A DNA stretch of 64,000 bases from Paenibacillus sp. D2_2. GTDB taxonomy: Bacteria > Bacillota > Bacilli > Paenibacillales > Paenibacillaceae. The notes under the pieces were generated by a model. It worked only from the letters and a program-made list of their open reading frames with translations, did not search any database and was not told where the DNA came from. The stretch is from NCBI RefSeq assembly GCF_031199965.1, contig NZ_CP133605.1:3814501-3878500 (forward strand). The letters are read 5' to 3'. Each line of letters opens with the position of its first letter. Positions within the stretch are counted from its first letter, which is position 1. Below, in pieces: positions 44,855 through 54,527 of the stretch. The translations under genes and the position numbers were made by a program.

Positions 44855-46573
44855 CCGTTGCCACCTCCTTGGCTAAACGAATTTGTACACTTAGACCGCC
44901 ATCACTGCCGAGGGCAACGGTAATGCCGCTGCCCGGGCCAAATTTGATGTTCAATCTGCGATGTATGTTAATCAGCCCCGTAATTTCATAATCATCGTGC
45001 GACACGTCCCCCAATCGCTGGTTCAGCTGCTGAAGACGCTGATCGTCCATGCCTTCTCCATTATCGGAAATCTCGATGATCCAATAGGCTTCGTTTTCTC
45101 CAAATGTCATAGAAATAAATCCGCCCCTCTCCTTTTGCTTCAGACCATGCTCAATGGCGTTCTCCAGCAGCGGCTGAAGAATCAGCCGTGGAACATACAA
45201 CAGCTTGAGAGCTTCCGGCGGCTCCCCCATTTCGATCGAGAGTCTGCTGCCAAGCCTCATTTCCTGAATTTCCGCATAATTGCGGGTATGCTCTACCTCG
45301 CGGATAAGCAGAATTTCATCGGAAGTGTTGCGGGTAATATATTGAAAGAATTGACCGAGCTTCTTGGAAAATGTTATTGCATTTTCATCCTCCAGCTTGA
45401 TCATCCGGTGCAGCATGAAGAAGCTGTTATAGAGAAAGTGAGGATTAATCTGGGCTTGGAGCTGCTTTAGCTCAGCACGCTGCACCAATATTTTTTGCCG
45501 ATATACCTGATCGATTAATGAGTTCAACTGCTCTACCGTTGTATTGAAATATTCATACAAATAGGTAAAATCATCTTTCTTCTTCCGATAAATTCTTACC
45601 TTGAAGTCTCCTTCCTGCAGCTTGCGGAACGACCGAATCAAAGTTACAAGTGGACGATGCATAAACCGATACATGAATATGGAGAAGGTGACGGCAAACA
45701 GCATCGTGACTAGAGAGAAAAACCAGAACCAACTCCGATAAGTGCGAACCAGTCCGAAGAATAATTCACTGTCTAAATAACGAATCAATTCCATACCAAG
45801 TTCAGTCGATCCCTTATAAATAACAAATCGTTGATTCCCTCCATCATCGACAAAGGCTCGTCCAGCTAGATCCGGCGGAATCCAGTCCGGAATACCCTGC
45901 TGCGGGTCTGATGCAGCGATCACATCATGATTTCTTATGCTCCTCAGAACGACTTGTTCTCCTTGTTCATAACGGGTCAGGTAAGATAATCCCTCCCCAA
46001 GACGCTCTATCGAAATCGACAGCTCCAGAATAAACAACGGTTCACGCTGTGTTGAATTGGGAAAGGAAGCCCTTAGCTGCAATTGATCCCCATCCGTTCC
46101 GGAGAGGACGTAAAGCGGACTTTGCTCTCGAGTTCATCAAGTTCCTCTGCCTCAAGTTGGTCATATCCGCTCACTCCGGAGACTTTCATGTTTTTTTGCG
46201 GTAAATAGGCAACTACATCGGATATCAGCTCGTTACTGCTCTTGACCGCATTCAGCCTTTGCTGCAGCCGGGTAATCGCTCTTTGCCGCTCATACGTCGT
46301 CATGACCGGCGAAATTGTAGCTAAATAGTTGAGGTTATCATCGTTCAAGCTATCCAGCATCAGAGCTCTCATCTGATCCACGTCAGATGATAACCGCTCC
46401 AAATGATATGTCATTTGGGAATCTACCGATTGGTAGACCTGCTCTTCCACCGCATCGATGCCCCAATTGTAAATGAGCAAGCCTATCACATATATAGGAA
46501 GCAATACCGAAATAAACAGGAGTAAAAAACGCAGGTAAGTGGAGTTAGTCCAGGGGATAGAAAATTTCTTCAT
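44832..46573 (-). CDS. YesM-type sensor histidine kinase (frameshifted)
   Basis: Two membrane segments (LRFLLLFISVLLPIYVIGLL and WFWFFSLVTMLFAVTFSIFM) flank an extracellular sensor domain, followed by HAMP, His_kinase (QINPHFLYNSFFMLHRM with the phosphorylated His) and HATPase (LILQPLLENAIEHGLKQ, EISDNGEGMDD). The frame breaks near 46111-46120, within the sensor domain, passing into YVLSGTDGDQLQLRASF. Reconstructed length about 580. It overlaps the response regulator gene by 23 bases and presumably senses the polysaccharide cue. Confidence 0.9.
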
Positions 46574-47008
46574 AACTTATGATGACTCCCTTCAGCAGCT
46601 GTATTGTATGCGATTTCAAAATGTTATTATAACATCCTGCCGCTTGTACCGGTGTAGTCCGATCTTGATATCCTTGACTTTATATTGGAGTTTGTCATCT
46701 GATAAAACATAAAAATCAGTCCCGGCTGCCAAATCCGAGAGAACATCCCTGACCTAGCGGGCTGTATTCGTATTATTCGTATTCCTTTATTGCGATTGTA
46801 AATGCTCTAGCAAAGCTAAGTCATTTCAGTCCATGTCGTACTAATATAACCAATCTTCATCCCGTCTGGAAGATTACGGACGGCAAGGTAGAAGCACGTA
46901 ATCAATTGGGCCGATGGATAAATTGAACGGAACAAATGTCCATACGGTTAAAAAAGAAATCACAGATGCAGCAAAAAATAAAAAGAAGCCCGCTGGTCTT
47001 AAATAAAA
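46574..47008. other. Intergenic region upstream of the YesM-type kinase
   Basis: The promoter of the minus-strand cluster should lie at 46574-46700; no clear sigma-A pair was resolved. The rest holds a GNAT fragment (listed separately) and otherwise degenerate sequence with stops in all frames. Confidence 0.45.
46826..46870 (-). pseudogene. 3' remnant of a GNAT gene
   Basis: The minus strand encodes MKIGYISTTWTEM, nearly the same as the end of the GNAT gene at 47634 (MKIGYIRTTWTELER), with parallel DNA identity. Nothing upstream of it in the window completes a gene, so it is a leftover of a duplicated copy. Confidence 0.65.
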
Positions 47009-47043
47009 CAGAGGCGATCTCCTTGTGAGATCGCCTCTGTCTT
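47009..47043 (-). terminator. Terminator after GNAT gene
   Basis: ACAGAGGCGATCT pairs with AGATCGCCTCTGT; the T-rich side (TTTTATTT) is on the minus strand, just beyond the stop at 47061. Confidence 0.85.
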
Positions 47044-47060
47044 ATTATGACATTGAGATA

Positions 47061-47612
47061 CTATTCACTTTCAAGAATCTCATTTGTCTGTCGTCTCCAA
47101 ATCATATGGTCGTTTCCTTCACCCCAATAATTCTCAAACCAATAATCGGGTTCTCCCAATTTTTTTATCCAATACTTCTGAGCATGGCTGTACCCGCTAT
47201 CCAGGCAAAACTCTACTATCCCCTTATTCCTTAAAGAGATAAGCAAATGAGTAAAGAGTAGACTTCCAATACCTCGCTGTTGATATTTAGGATGTACGAA
47301 AACCGTGCCTATCTCAACCATATTTTTTAATGAGTCTTGAGTGAGCTCATGAATCAAGCTGCTAGAAGGTCCGTATTCAATAGTTCCAATAATTTGTTCA
47401 TTCATCACTGCAAGTAAAAAATATCTGTCTACTCCTAGGCTTTCGTAATCCAACTTAAGATATCTTTCTTTAGTCATAATTTCCTGTTCAATATCCTCAA
47501 CTAAATCAGCCAAATTCTCTTTTGCAAAAGTATCCGTAATCACTGAGCGGAAGAAATGGTGTAACTCCTGATAATCTTCAAGATTTGGTCTTCTTATCTC
47601 TACTTGCTGCAC
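47061..47612 (-). CDS. GNAT acetyltransferase
   Basis: A 183-residue protein with the GNAT acetyl-CoA loop VHPKYQQRGIGSLLFTHL and the beta4 strand IGTVFV; the C-terminal WENYWGEGNDHMIW-like part (WFENYWGEGNDHMIW) is unusual. The substrate is unknown. It is separated by about 20 bases from the next GNAT gene upstream, so the two may be co-transcribed. Confidence 0.85.
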   Translation of the reverse strand: MQQVEIRRPNLEDYQELHHFFRSVITDTFAKENLADLVEDIEQEIMTKERYLKLDYESLGVDRYFLLAVMNEQIIGTIEYGPSSSLIHELTQDSLKNMVEIGTVFVHPKYQQRGIGSLLFTHLLISLRNKGIVEFCLDSGYSHAQKYWIKKLGEPDYWFENYWGEGNDHMIWRRQTNEILESE

Positions 47613-47633
47613 AAACAGTCCTCCACTCTTCAG

Positions 47634-48455
47634 TTAACGCTCCAATTCCGTCCATGTCGTTCTAATGTAACCGATCTTCATTCCCACTTGCTCCATATTT
47701 CGATGGCTTTGTGTCAGATAACCGGCTTGACTGACCACGGTATTACACCCGTTCTTGGCGGCCTCGTAGATTCTTCTACGAATGAGAGCTTGATGGCAGC
47801 CTCTGTTCCTATACGCTGGGAGCGTCCCGGCAAAAGTCAATGAGGCAACGGTGTGGTTCATGTACATAACCCCAACCGCCGCTGGATTTCTATCAATCAT
47901 AGCCATAAAGAATCTCCAACCTGGTCTGCCGTGTAGCACTTGGTTGTTCTCAGCGACATACGGAATGCCGTCATCCGGAAGTCCAGTGCTCCGGCAATGG
48001 ATTAAGGCATACATCATGAACTCTTCCTTGGAAATTCCCTTGATATCAATGCCGGTATCACGCCAATCAGGTGGCAACTGCTCCATGGAATAGTACATCG
48101 ACATGTGGAAGCCAGATTGATAGAACCCTCGTTCAGCCAGTTTCCTCAACATTTCCGAATTCACCCTTGAGGGGACAATTTCAAACTGCGGCTTACGCTC
48201 TCTCGACTTATAAAAGTCCAGAATCGCATCTATGGAATCGATATCGTCCGAACTCAATCCTTTTACCGTGTTGAATGTGGGCCAGGGCATCGTTCTGCTG
48301 TAGAAAGCCACTGCGTTACCAAATGACTTCATATCTACCCCTTCCGGATTTCCTGGTCTCTCCTTGATCGCCCACATTCTATCTACCATATAATCAATCT
48401 CTGATCGCTCTATCAAAATACCTTGATTTTCTGTTAAAGGCTGAGTTCTATTCAT
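47634..48455 (-). CDS. GNAT acetyltransferase (large form)
   Basis: Start at ATG 48455 (AGGTGAGG upstream); an in-frame start 60 bases earlier overlaps the next gene. About 273 residues with an N-terminal extension of about 130 and a C-terminal GNAT core (VASLTFAGTLPAYRNRGCHQALI). The Q/R-x-x-G-x loop is present as RNRGCH. A second, broken copy of its 3' end lies at 46826. Substrate unknown. Confidence 0.83.
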   Translation of the reverse strand: MNRTQPLTENQGILIERSEIDYMVDRMWAIKERPGNPEGVDMKSFGNAVAFYSRTMPWPTFNTVKGLSSDDIDSIDAILDFYKSRERKPQFEIVPSRVNSEMLRKLAERGFYQSGFHMSMYYSMEQLPPDWRDTGIDIKGISKEEFMMYALIHCRSTGLPDDGIPYVAENNQVLHGRPGWRFFMAMIDRNPAAVGVMYMNHTVASLTFAGTLPAYRNRGCHQALIRRRIYEAAKNGCNTVVSQAGYLTQSHRNMEQVGMKIGYIRTTWTELER

Positions 48456-48501
48456 GGATACCTCACCTCTTGAATTATATTTAAAGTAGTTAGAATTTAA
48501 T

Positions 48502-49044
48502 TCAATGATACTCATCCTTTAATAGCCCATAATACACGAGGTCTTCATACTTGCCCCATTTTATTGCATGCTGCCTTAAGGTCCCTTCGTATTTCATTCC
48601 TAGTTTACTCATCACTTTCCCCGATGCCGGGTTCTTGCCAAGATGCCTTGCGAAGATACGATTTATCTTCAATTCTTCGAAGGCATATTGTACCATCCCT
48701 TTTGCCGCTTCAGTGCAGTATCCGTTATTCTTATACTTTTTTCCAATCCAATAGGCAAGTTCTCCATGATTAAACTTCTTATTTAATCCTATACTTATTG
48801 CACCGATTAAATATTTATCTTCTTTATGCTCAATAGCTAATTCAAGCGATCGATTTTCTTTAAAATTAATGCCATGTGTCCTTATCCAAGCTTCAGCCAT
48901 ACCTTCCTCATAAGGATGAGGGATATACAAAGTCATTTCAGCAATATATTTATCGCCTGCTAATTCTTGAACAATTTCAGCGTCATCTAGACTAAAAGGC
49001 CGTAATATTGTTCTTTCTAATTCAATGGTCGGTAAAGTTCTAAT
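48502..49044 (-). CDS. RimJ/RimL-type GNAT acetyltransferase, probable ATT start
   Basis: The coding text extends beyond the first ATG (48936): RTLPTIELERTILRPFSLDD is in frame upstream and is the standard RimJ/RimL beginning. The only start that fits this and the GGGAGGGG site at 49051-49058 is ATT at 49044. Other motifs: AYWIGKKYKNNGYCTEAAKG (acetyl-CoA loop) and GKVMSKLGMKYEGTLRQH. It probably acetylates a protein N-terminus or small amine. Confidence 0.8.
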   Translation of the reverse strand: MRTLPTIELERTILRPFSLDDAEIVQELAGDKYIAEMTLYIPHPYEEGMAEAWIRTHGINFKENRSLELAIEHKEDKYLIGAISIGLNKKFNHGELAYWIGKKYKNNGYCTEAAKGMVQYAFEELKINRIFARHLGKNPASGKVMSKLGMKYEGTLRQHAIKWGKYEDLVYYGLLKDEYH

Positions 49045-49097
49045 TATGATCCCCTCCCAGATTATTGAACCCTACTCTCACGTCCCTGCATATACAA

Positions 49098-49140
49098 GAA
49101 GATCCGGCTTAAGATTTCTATATCTTGGGCCGGATCCTGT
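49098..49140. terminator. Hairpin between GNAT and DUF1097 genes
   Basis: GATCCGGCTTAAGAT pairs with ATCTTGGGCCGGATC around a short AT-rich loop. The T-tract is weak, so termination is inferred from position downstream of the DUF1097 gene. Confidence 0.55.
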
Positions 49141-49225
49141 GTGTTTCATTTATTTAACTATTCGATAAACTTAGATGCTCTTCCTTCTTTTCTATAATAT
49201 CGGTGAAGCAGCACTCCCTTATCGC

Positions 49226-49687
49226 TTAGCTCACTTTTCTGTGTGCTGCCCAATTGACGCTCTTCTCATTGACATACCCAAACAATCCCCCTACAATCAT
49301 CGCTGCAACGCTGCCGCCAAAATTTAAGCCGGTCGCAAAATAAGTGTTCGCTCCAATAAATGCACCCGGAATGAACCCAAGCCATTTAAAACGAGATTGC
49401 ATGCTCATGCCACATGCGCCAATCGCTACCGAGAGCCCAAGCCCTATGGTTTCACCTAAAAATACGGCAAAGAAATTTGACATCTGTACCATAAGAAATC
49501 CCCAGATCACACCCGTGAAGTTAGTAATCAACGCAGACTTTAAACCTTTTGTACCACCGCCTGCAGCAAAAAACGATGACCAGCCCAGAAATCCAGCAAA
49601 TGTAACTAAACCAATATTCAGACTAAGCATCGCCCAAATGCCTGACAAGATGCCTGTCACAATTCCAATGATAATCCATGATGACAT
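49226..49687 (-). CDS. DUF1097 membrane protein
   Basis: A 153-residue protein with five hydrophobic segments rich in Gly and Ala (GIVTGILSGIWAML, LVTFAGFLGWSSFFAAGG, FIPGAFIGANTYFATGLN, AAMIVGGLFGYVNEKSVNWA). This fits DUF1097, which includes the inner-membrane protein YcdZ. Function unknown. It diverges from the HpaB-like gene with about 210 bases between, which should hold both promoters. Confidence 0.78.
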   Translation of the reverse strand: MSSWIIIGIVTGILSGIWAMLSLNIGLVTFAGFLGWSSFFAAGGGTKGLKSALITNFTGVIWGFLMVQMSNFFAVFLGETIGLGLSVAIGACGMSMQSRFKWLGFIPGAFIGANTYFATGLNFGGSVAAMIVGGLFGYVNEKSVNWAAHRKVS

Positions 49688-49899
49688 GCGATATCCTCCA
49701 ACAAATGCAGCTATAATTCATAATCAATCATTCACCTTACGGCATTAGCGTTCGCAAATCGCACCCCAACTATACGAAAACAGTCCCAAAGTCATCCATG
49801 CTCATGACCTTGGGACAAATCACTTCTATCAAATAGTCCGCATATGATAAGTGATAATTAACTACTACACTTGTTATGTGTCGAGAGGGTGTGTATTTC

Positions 49900-51356
49900 T
49901 TGCCAATAAAAAACGGTAAAGAGTATATCGAGCGGATCGATCATCAGAAAATTAACCTGTGGTATAATGGCCAACGTGTCACCGGTCTGTTATCCGAACA
50001 CCCTGCATTTCGTGGACTGATACACACCCAAGCGGATCTATACGATATGCAGTGTGATGAACAATATGCTCATCTGATGACTTATAAATCTCCACTCACC
50101 GGCGATCCGGTTGGCTTATCTTTTCTGCCTCCTATGAATAAAGAGGACTTGCTGCGACGTGGACAGATGATCGATCTGTGGTCAAAGAGACATCACGGGT
50201 TTCTCGGCCGCTCACCTGATTATATGAATACTGTCCTTATGTCGTTATATACAGCTGCCGCGATTCTTGAAGAGGATAACCCTAAGTACGCAAATAATTT
50301 AAGAAGCTATTATGATTATTGTCGTGACAATGACATCACCTTATCTCATGCTTTTGTCCAGCCATTTGCAAGCAAATGGTCAGCGGAAGCCGATTCTGTT
50401 GAAACAACAATTGCTTGCAAGGTAGTTGAAATAACTAACGCCGGTCTGATAGTTAGCGGTGCATTTGTGATGGCTACCCAAGGCGCAACATGTGAAGAAA
50501 TTCTAGTCCTCCCTACACCTAATGTAACGTTCTCAGAGGATATAAATCCAACAGCCATTGCATTCGCCGTACCGAATGATCTTGACGGGATGACATTTAT
50601 TTGCCGTGATAGTTATGCCCACAACTCCTCCTTCGATTACCCGCTCAGCTCCCGATTTGATGAGATGGATACCATGGTCATTTTCGACAAGGTGCTTATT
50701 CCGCACAACCGTGTGTTCTACTATGGAAATGAGGATATGGCCAATCGTTTATTTACAGAAGGCAACTTTCTTGCCTATGCAGGGCACCAAGTCGTCTCCA
50801 GATATATAGCTAAAATGGAATTTTTCCTAGGTCTTATCCAAAGCCTGGCGGAAGAACAAAATGCCTCAGTGGAAATGTCCACAATCGATCAAATATCCCG
50901 AATCATGATGTTTCTTGAGAATCTCAAAGCTTTAAGACTAGCTTCTGAGACAGAGGGAGCTACAAATCATATGGGGTACTTTACGCCGGCGACCAGTCCT
51001 CTTCTCGCTGCTTGTCTGCAATTCCCTGACTTCCATAGAGAGATCACAAATATGATTCAAATGATGAGCTCCAGCAGCTTAATTATGAGTCCGTCGGGAG
51101 CTAATTTTGAATCAGATATTAAGCCTTATATGGAGAACTACTTAAAAGGAATATTCACGACTGCTGAAGAACGAGTCGCTTTGTTCAGGCTAGCATGGGA
51201 GCTAGGAGCTGGGGCTTTTGGGGGAGACAGAACCAGTATGAACTCTTCTTCCTAGGCAGTCGAAAAATTATCTCCTCCCGGTTATACAACTGCTTCCCTA
51301 ATCCAGATGACTACAAGAGCATAGTTGCTGATTTTTTACAAAGTAATAAGGCCTGA
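49900..51356 (+). CDS. HpaB-family 4-hydroxyphenylacetate 3-hydroxylase-like flavoprotein (frameshifted)
   Basis: Start taken at TTG 49900 (GAGAGGG ten bases upstream; product begins PIKNGKEYIERID). Family text: YKSPLTGDPVGLSFLPP, SHAFVQPFASKW, GAFVMATQGATCEEILV, FDKVLIPHNRVFYYGN, AYAGHQVVSRYIAKMEFFLG. The frame breaks at G5 51220-51224; adding one G gives GGRQNQYELFFLGSRKII and a stop at 51356. Family knowledge: these FADH2-dependent monooxygenases hydroxylate phenols and need a separate flavin reductase, which is not in the window. About 485 residues, normal. Confidence 0.87.
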
Positions 51357-51378
51357 CTCTAAATGAGTTAGGCCTTTA
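51347..51378 (+). terminator. Terminator of the HpaB-like gene
   Basis: AAGGCCTGACTC pairs with GAGTTAGGCCTTT around TAAAT. The stem includes the stop codon. Confidence 0.75.
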
Positions 51379-51400
51379 AATTGGTGAATCCTATAATTGC

Positions 51401-51576
51401 GTGTTTAAAAAGTCAGACTTTCAGCACCGAGAAGGTTGGATGAAGCTAGGGACTGAGGAGCGGAGCGTACGTAGTTGGTACGTGAGCACCGGAAGGCCCG
51501 GCTGAATTCAAGATTCGATGTCGAATAAGCACTCAGTGTTACTTCGTGATCAAAGGGGGGCTTTTTAAACAACCTC
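51401..51576 (+). mobile_element. MITE-like inverted-repeat element, copy 2
   Basis: A 176-bp copy of the element at 1238, about 105 bp of the core being nearly identical. Ends read GTGTTTAAAAAGTC and GGCTTTTTAAACAACCTC. It is flanked by an imperfect 9-bp direct repeat, TATAATTGC (51392-51400) and TATAAGTGC (51577-51585). It sits immediately after the stop codon of the methyltransferase gene; reconstruction of the empty site still leaves a TAG stop, so that gene is not damaged. Confidence 0.82.
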
Positions 51577-52264
51577 TATAAGTGCTTCCACCATATCCCC
51601 GCACATTCTGGAACCGTGGACCAATGATTGTCTTTAATTTCCTTCGTTAACTCCTTACCAAAGAAGAATTCAGTGCTTTGTCTCGCTTCCTCAACATCTC
51701 TAAAATGATAATCCATCCGGATCCATTTATGCTGGAATCCAAAATCCTCTTCAAGTGCTCTATAATACTCCGTTAGAAACTCAGGTGGGTTAGGTGTTTC
51801 CGTTCCCGTCCCCATTGTCTCAAAAATGATAATCGTTCCCCCTTCCTCAACACCCGATAAAGCTCTGAAATAATCTGCTGTAGATTATCTTCCCAATGAT
51901 TATTCTCAGAACCTGTTAAATAACAGATACTCCAGCCTGATACCGCCAAATCAATTGATCTATCGGCAATCGGGAGTTCTCGATGATCAGCTACAATCGT
52001 GGTCCAATTACGATTAATACCTTGCTGCATTAATTTATGTTCTAAAAGTTCCAGCATTGCTGAGGAAATATCCGTGCATATCAGTGATTTTGCTTCCTCA
52101 GCAATAACGCTTGATAATCTGCCTGAGCCTGCACCTAAATCAAGGATATCCAAGTTTTGAAAAGGCCTGATTTCCTTAATATTTTCGGCTAAATCAGGTT
52201 GTCTACTAATCATAAATTCATATGTATCTGTCTGATTGCGATAGATTTCCTCATGCGTGGCCAT
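51576..52264 (-). CDS. Class I SAM-dependent methyltransferase (frameshifted)
   Basis: Glycine motif LDILDLGAGSGRLSSVI, acidic motif II LICTDISSAML, and DLAVSGWSICYL. The frame breaks at the C5 run 51838-51842; adding one base gives VLRKGGTIIIFETMGTG and the C-terminal part to WWKHL. Reconstructed length about 230 residues. It methylates an unknown substrate; the fold is that of UbiE/YcgJ-like enzymes. The element copy 2 abuts its 3' end. Confidence 0.87.
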
Positions 52265-52291
52265 GATAATATCACTCTTTTCAATGTGCTT

Positions 52292-52675
52292 CTATACTAA
52301 TTCCTTTAGTCTTAATAATATATTTGTGATATGTCCATTTACAATCGCAGAAATAAACAATCCTTCGTTAAACCTATCCCCGCGAATGTAACTCGTCATT
52401 AATTTCCTAAGCGTTTCTAAATCGGCATTCCGGATCTGTTCTTGGATATTATAGTTTATATTTGTATAGACTTCATTGTCATGAAGCCACTTCTTCCAAT
52501 CGTACACCAATAGAAATCCAGTATCATTTAGCAATTTACGAAACCTGCGGACATCTTCACTCTCCAGGTAATATCCATTCACCTCGGTAAAGAAAGTACT
52601 GCTGGAATCCTGGAAAAATTCAAGATAGCTAAGCAACTTTTTGATCTCTTGGTCTGTAATCATTTCTTTTGTCAT
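52292..52675 (-). CDS. DUF6508-like protein
   Basis: A 127-residue cytoplasmic protein with the text TLRKLMTSYIRGDRFNEG and SAIVNGHITNILLRL near the C-terminus, which I recall as the DUF6508 signature. The function is unknown. It lies 27 bases upstream of the methyltransferase start, so an operon is possible. Confidence 0.68.
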   Translation of the reverse strand: MTKEMITDQEIKKLLSYLEFFQDSSSTFFTEVNGYYLESEDVRRFRKLLNDTGFLLVYDWKKWLHDNEVYTNINYNIQEQIRNADLETLRKLMTSYIRGDRFNEGLFISAIVNGHITNILLRLKELV

Positions 52676-52742
52676 GAGCGATTCCTCTTTACATATTGAT
52701 TGATCTTGGCTACTTGGGAATATACCTTTGAGGTGATCCTAA

Positions 52743-53153
52743 GTGATTCTAAAAATAATAACTATCGTATTATGGATATTGCACCTTAATGTCCAATTCA
52801 CGGATCCTACGTTCATTCAAGTCTTTGATGTGAAGCAGGAGAAGGTGATTAGACAAATTAAATTAACCGATGAGCTGGAGAAATCAATTCTAGCCTGTCT
52901 GGATACTTCACCAAAAATATATGGTGGCTTCTCAGTAGACCCTCGTTCTGGCCAAATTCTACATATTAAATATAAACATCCCGTGAAATTATCTTCTCCG
53001 GTCTATACCAACTTAGTTAAAGAAGTTTATCTCTTCCTTGAGGATGGAAAACCGCCTAGGGCCTTAATTTTCTTCAATTCTGTGAGTAAAAATATCGTGG
53101 TTGTGTTAAACGGTAAAAATAAGCAATGTCTATTGCAGAATCATTTAAAATAA
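52743..53153 (+). CDS. Hypothetical exported protein
   Basis: GTG 52743 follows GAGGTGATC. A hydrophobic N-terminus (ILKIITIVLWILHLNVQF) is followed by about 115 residues with alternating beta-strand pattern (FIQVFDVKQEKVIRQIKL, GKPPRALIFFNS). I do not recognise the family. It is one of the few plus-strand genes here and is convergent with the next gene. Confidence 0.6.
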   Translation: MILKIITIVLWILHLNVQFTDPTFIQVFDVKQEKVIRQIKLTDELEKSILACLDTSPKIYGGFSVDPRSGQILHIKYKHPVKLSSPVYTNLVKEVYLFLEDGKPPRALIFFNSVSKNIVVVLNGKNKQCLLQNHLK

Positions 53154-53162
53154 CACATGTAG

Positions 53163-53561
53163 CTACCTAATTAAAAATTCACTGAAACTAACAATTTGTT
53201 CTGTTATTTTAGGATAAATTCCAATCAATACAAAAGTACCAATAAATAAAGTTACGGCGATATTGGGATATCTGATCTTCAAGTAACGTACTGATTGTAT
53301 GAAGCACAACAATAACAGGGGAAGCGTAATGAAGGCTGATATATGCCAACTAAGCTTCCCGCTCGTGCTCCAACTTCCAATTCCAACGAACTCCAGCATG
53401 CTATCCATAAATGAGTATTCATACAAGTGGTTGCTGCCAAGTATTACGACAACAAAGCAAGCAGCGAGCCATATCAATCCAGCAGTTATATTGTTCTTTT
53501 GACTGAACATAGAAGATCCTCCTCCTCTCTGATCATCATTGGTCTTCACTTCATTATTCAT
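53163..53561 (-). CDS. Four-helix membrane protein, unknown
   Basis: Start either at ATG 53561 (ATGA overlap with the RDD gene stop) or ATG 53510 (GGAGGAGGA six bases upstream, product MFSQKNNITAG). Three or four membrane segments: LIWLAACFVVVILGSNHLY, WHISAFITLPLLLLCFIQSV, IAVTLFIGTFVLIGIYP. Function unknown. Coupled to the RDD gene. Confidence 0.65.
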   Translation of the reverse strand: MNNEVKTNDDQRGGGSSMFSQKNNITAGLIWLAACFVVVILGSNHLYEYSFMDSMLEFVGIGSWSTSGKLSWHISAFITLPLLLLCFIQSVRYLKIRYPNIAVTLFIGTFVLIGIYPKITEQIVSFSEFLIR

Positions 53562-53960
53562 GAGTTTTTGTTATATACAACTTCTGTTCCGGCAATAAAG
53601 TCATGTATCGCTCTTCGATCTTCCCTTAACCCCACCATGAATGCACTGATAATCAGACCAATACCAAGCGTCAGAGCATACACAATCCCCCAATAACATT
53701 ACGTAACAACATGGTTCCAAGTCCGGGTGGAGAATTATCATAGACTTTTCTTATTTTGATTCCACATAGGCGCTTTCCAATCGTATATCCTCCCAAAATA
53801 TAGGCACTAGCAGCGAGTACAAGAAGTTCAATGTACTTCTTACATTATCATCGCCTGTATCACCTATAAAATTATAAGAAATAATTGCAGCAAGAAGTCC
53901 AATGATGATTGAGTCTATTATCGCGGCTCCGAGTCTAATCCAAAAGCCTGCTGTCTCCAT
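53558..53960 (-). CDS. RDD-family membrane protein (two frameshifts)
   Basis: Begins METAGFWIRLGAAIIDSIII, the Arg/Asp-containing first helix that names the RDD family. Adding one G at about 53790 gives FWGGYTIGKRLCGIKIRK. Adding one G to the run 53687-53691 gives VIGGIVYALTLGIG, continuing to IHDFIAGTEVVY. About 134 residues, typical. RDD proteins are thought to be small membrane transporters or antiporters; the substrate is unknown. Confidence 0.8.
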
Positions 53961-54061
53961 AACCCTTCTCCTTCCTTAATTGCCAAATTCATTATTATTC
54001 TAAGAATATGTAACAGCTCCTTATTTGTTTCTGGATTTTAAAACATGGGTCATTTCCGCCT

Positions 54062-54475
54062 TTATTCCATACTCATTCTCATTCTGTAGACCAATTCATT
54101 AGCTTCCTTCAGGGTAAACTCCTGTTTAATGGTAAACTCGCCTGTCGTAAGCACAGCAGAAACGATAGGTGAAGTTATTAAGTCTTCATCACAATAGATT
54201 GATAGTTCTTTGCCTAATAATTTCCGAGTGATTTCTTCGAATTTTTTTGCTTCTTTAAATCGTCCAGTAATCAGAACTTGTTCATCTTCTGAAAAAGCCA
54301 CTGATATCATGTCAAGATCGGCTCCAGTAGCTAATACGTTCCTATCCTTATCTTCGAAGGTTACCTTTGTTTTTTCTTGCTCTACTTTTTTTTCAGGTAA
54401 ATCTATAATATTGCATCCAGCTATGACGCAAATACTTAGAAATAGAGAGAAAATAACTGTTATTCTGAATTTCAT
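54062..54475 (-). CDS. Lipoprotein with a SecD P1-head-like domain
   Basis: Signal peptide with lipobox VIAGC, then a charged linker and GADLDMISVAFSEDEQVLI, AKKFEEITRKLLGKELSIYC, LITSPIVSAVLTTGEFTI and EANELVYRM. The order and spacing match the periplasmic P1-head of SecD (AKKFEEIT, IYLDGELISAPVV, GGKAVI). SecD P1 is normally part of a 12-helix membrane protein; here it is a free lipoprotein of 137 residues. The role is unknown. Confidence 0.72.
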   Translation of the reverse strand: MKFRITVIFSLFLSICVIAGCNIIDLPEKKVEQEKTKVTFEDKDRNVLATGADLDMISVAFSEDEQVLITGRFKEAKKFEEITRKLLGKELSIYCDEDLITSPIVSAVLTTGEFTIKQEFTLKEANELVYRMRMSME

Positions 54476-54527
54476 CCTTTATCCCCTTTCTATAGTTAAA
54501 TACAATCACTTCAACCAATGTTTAATA

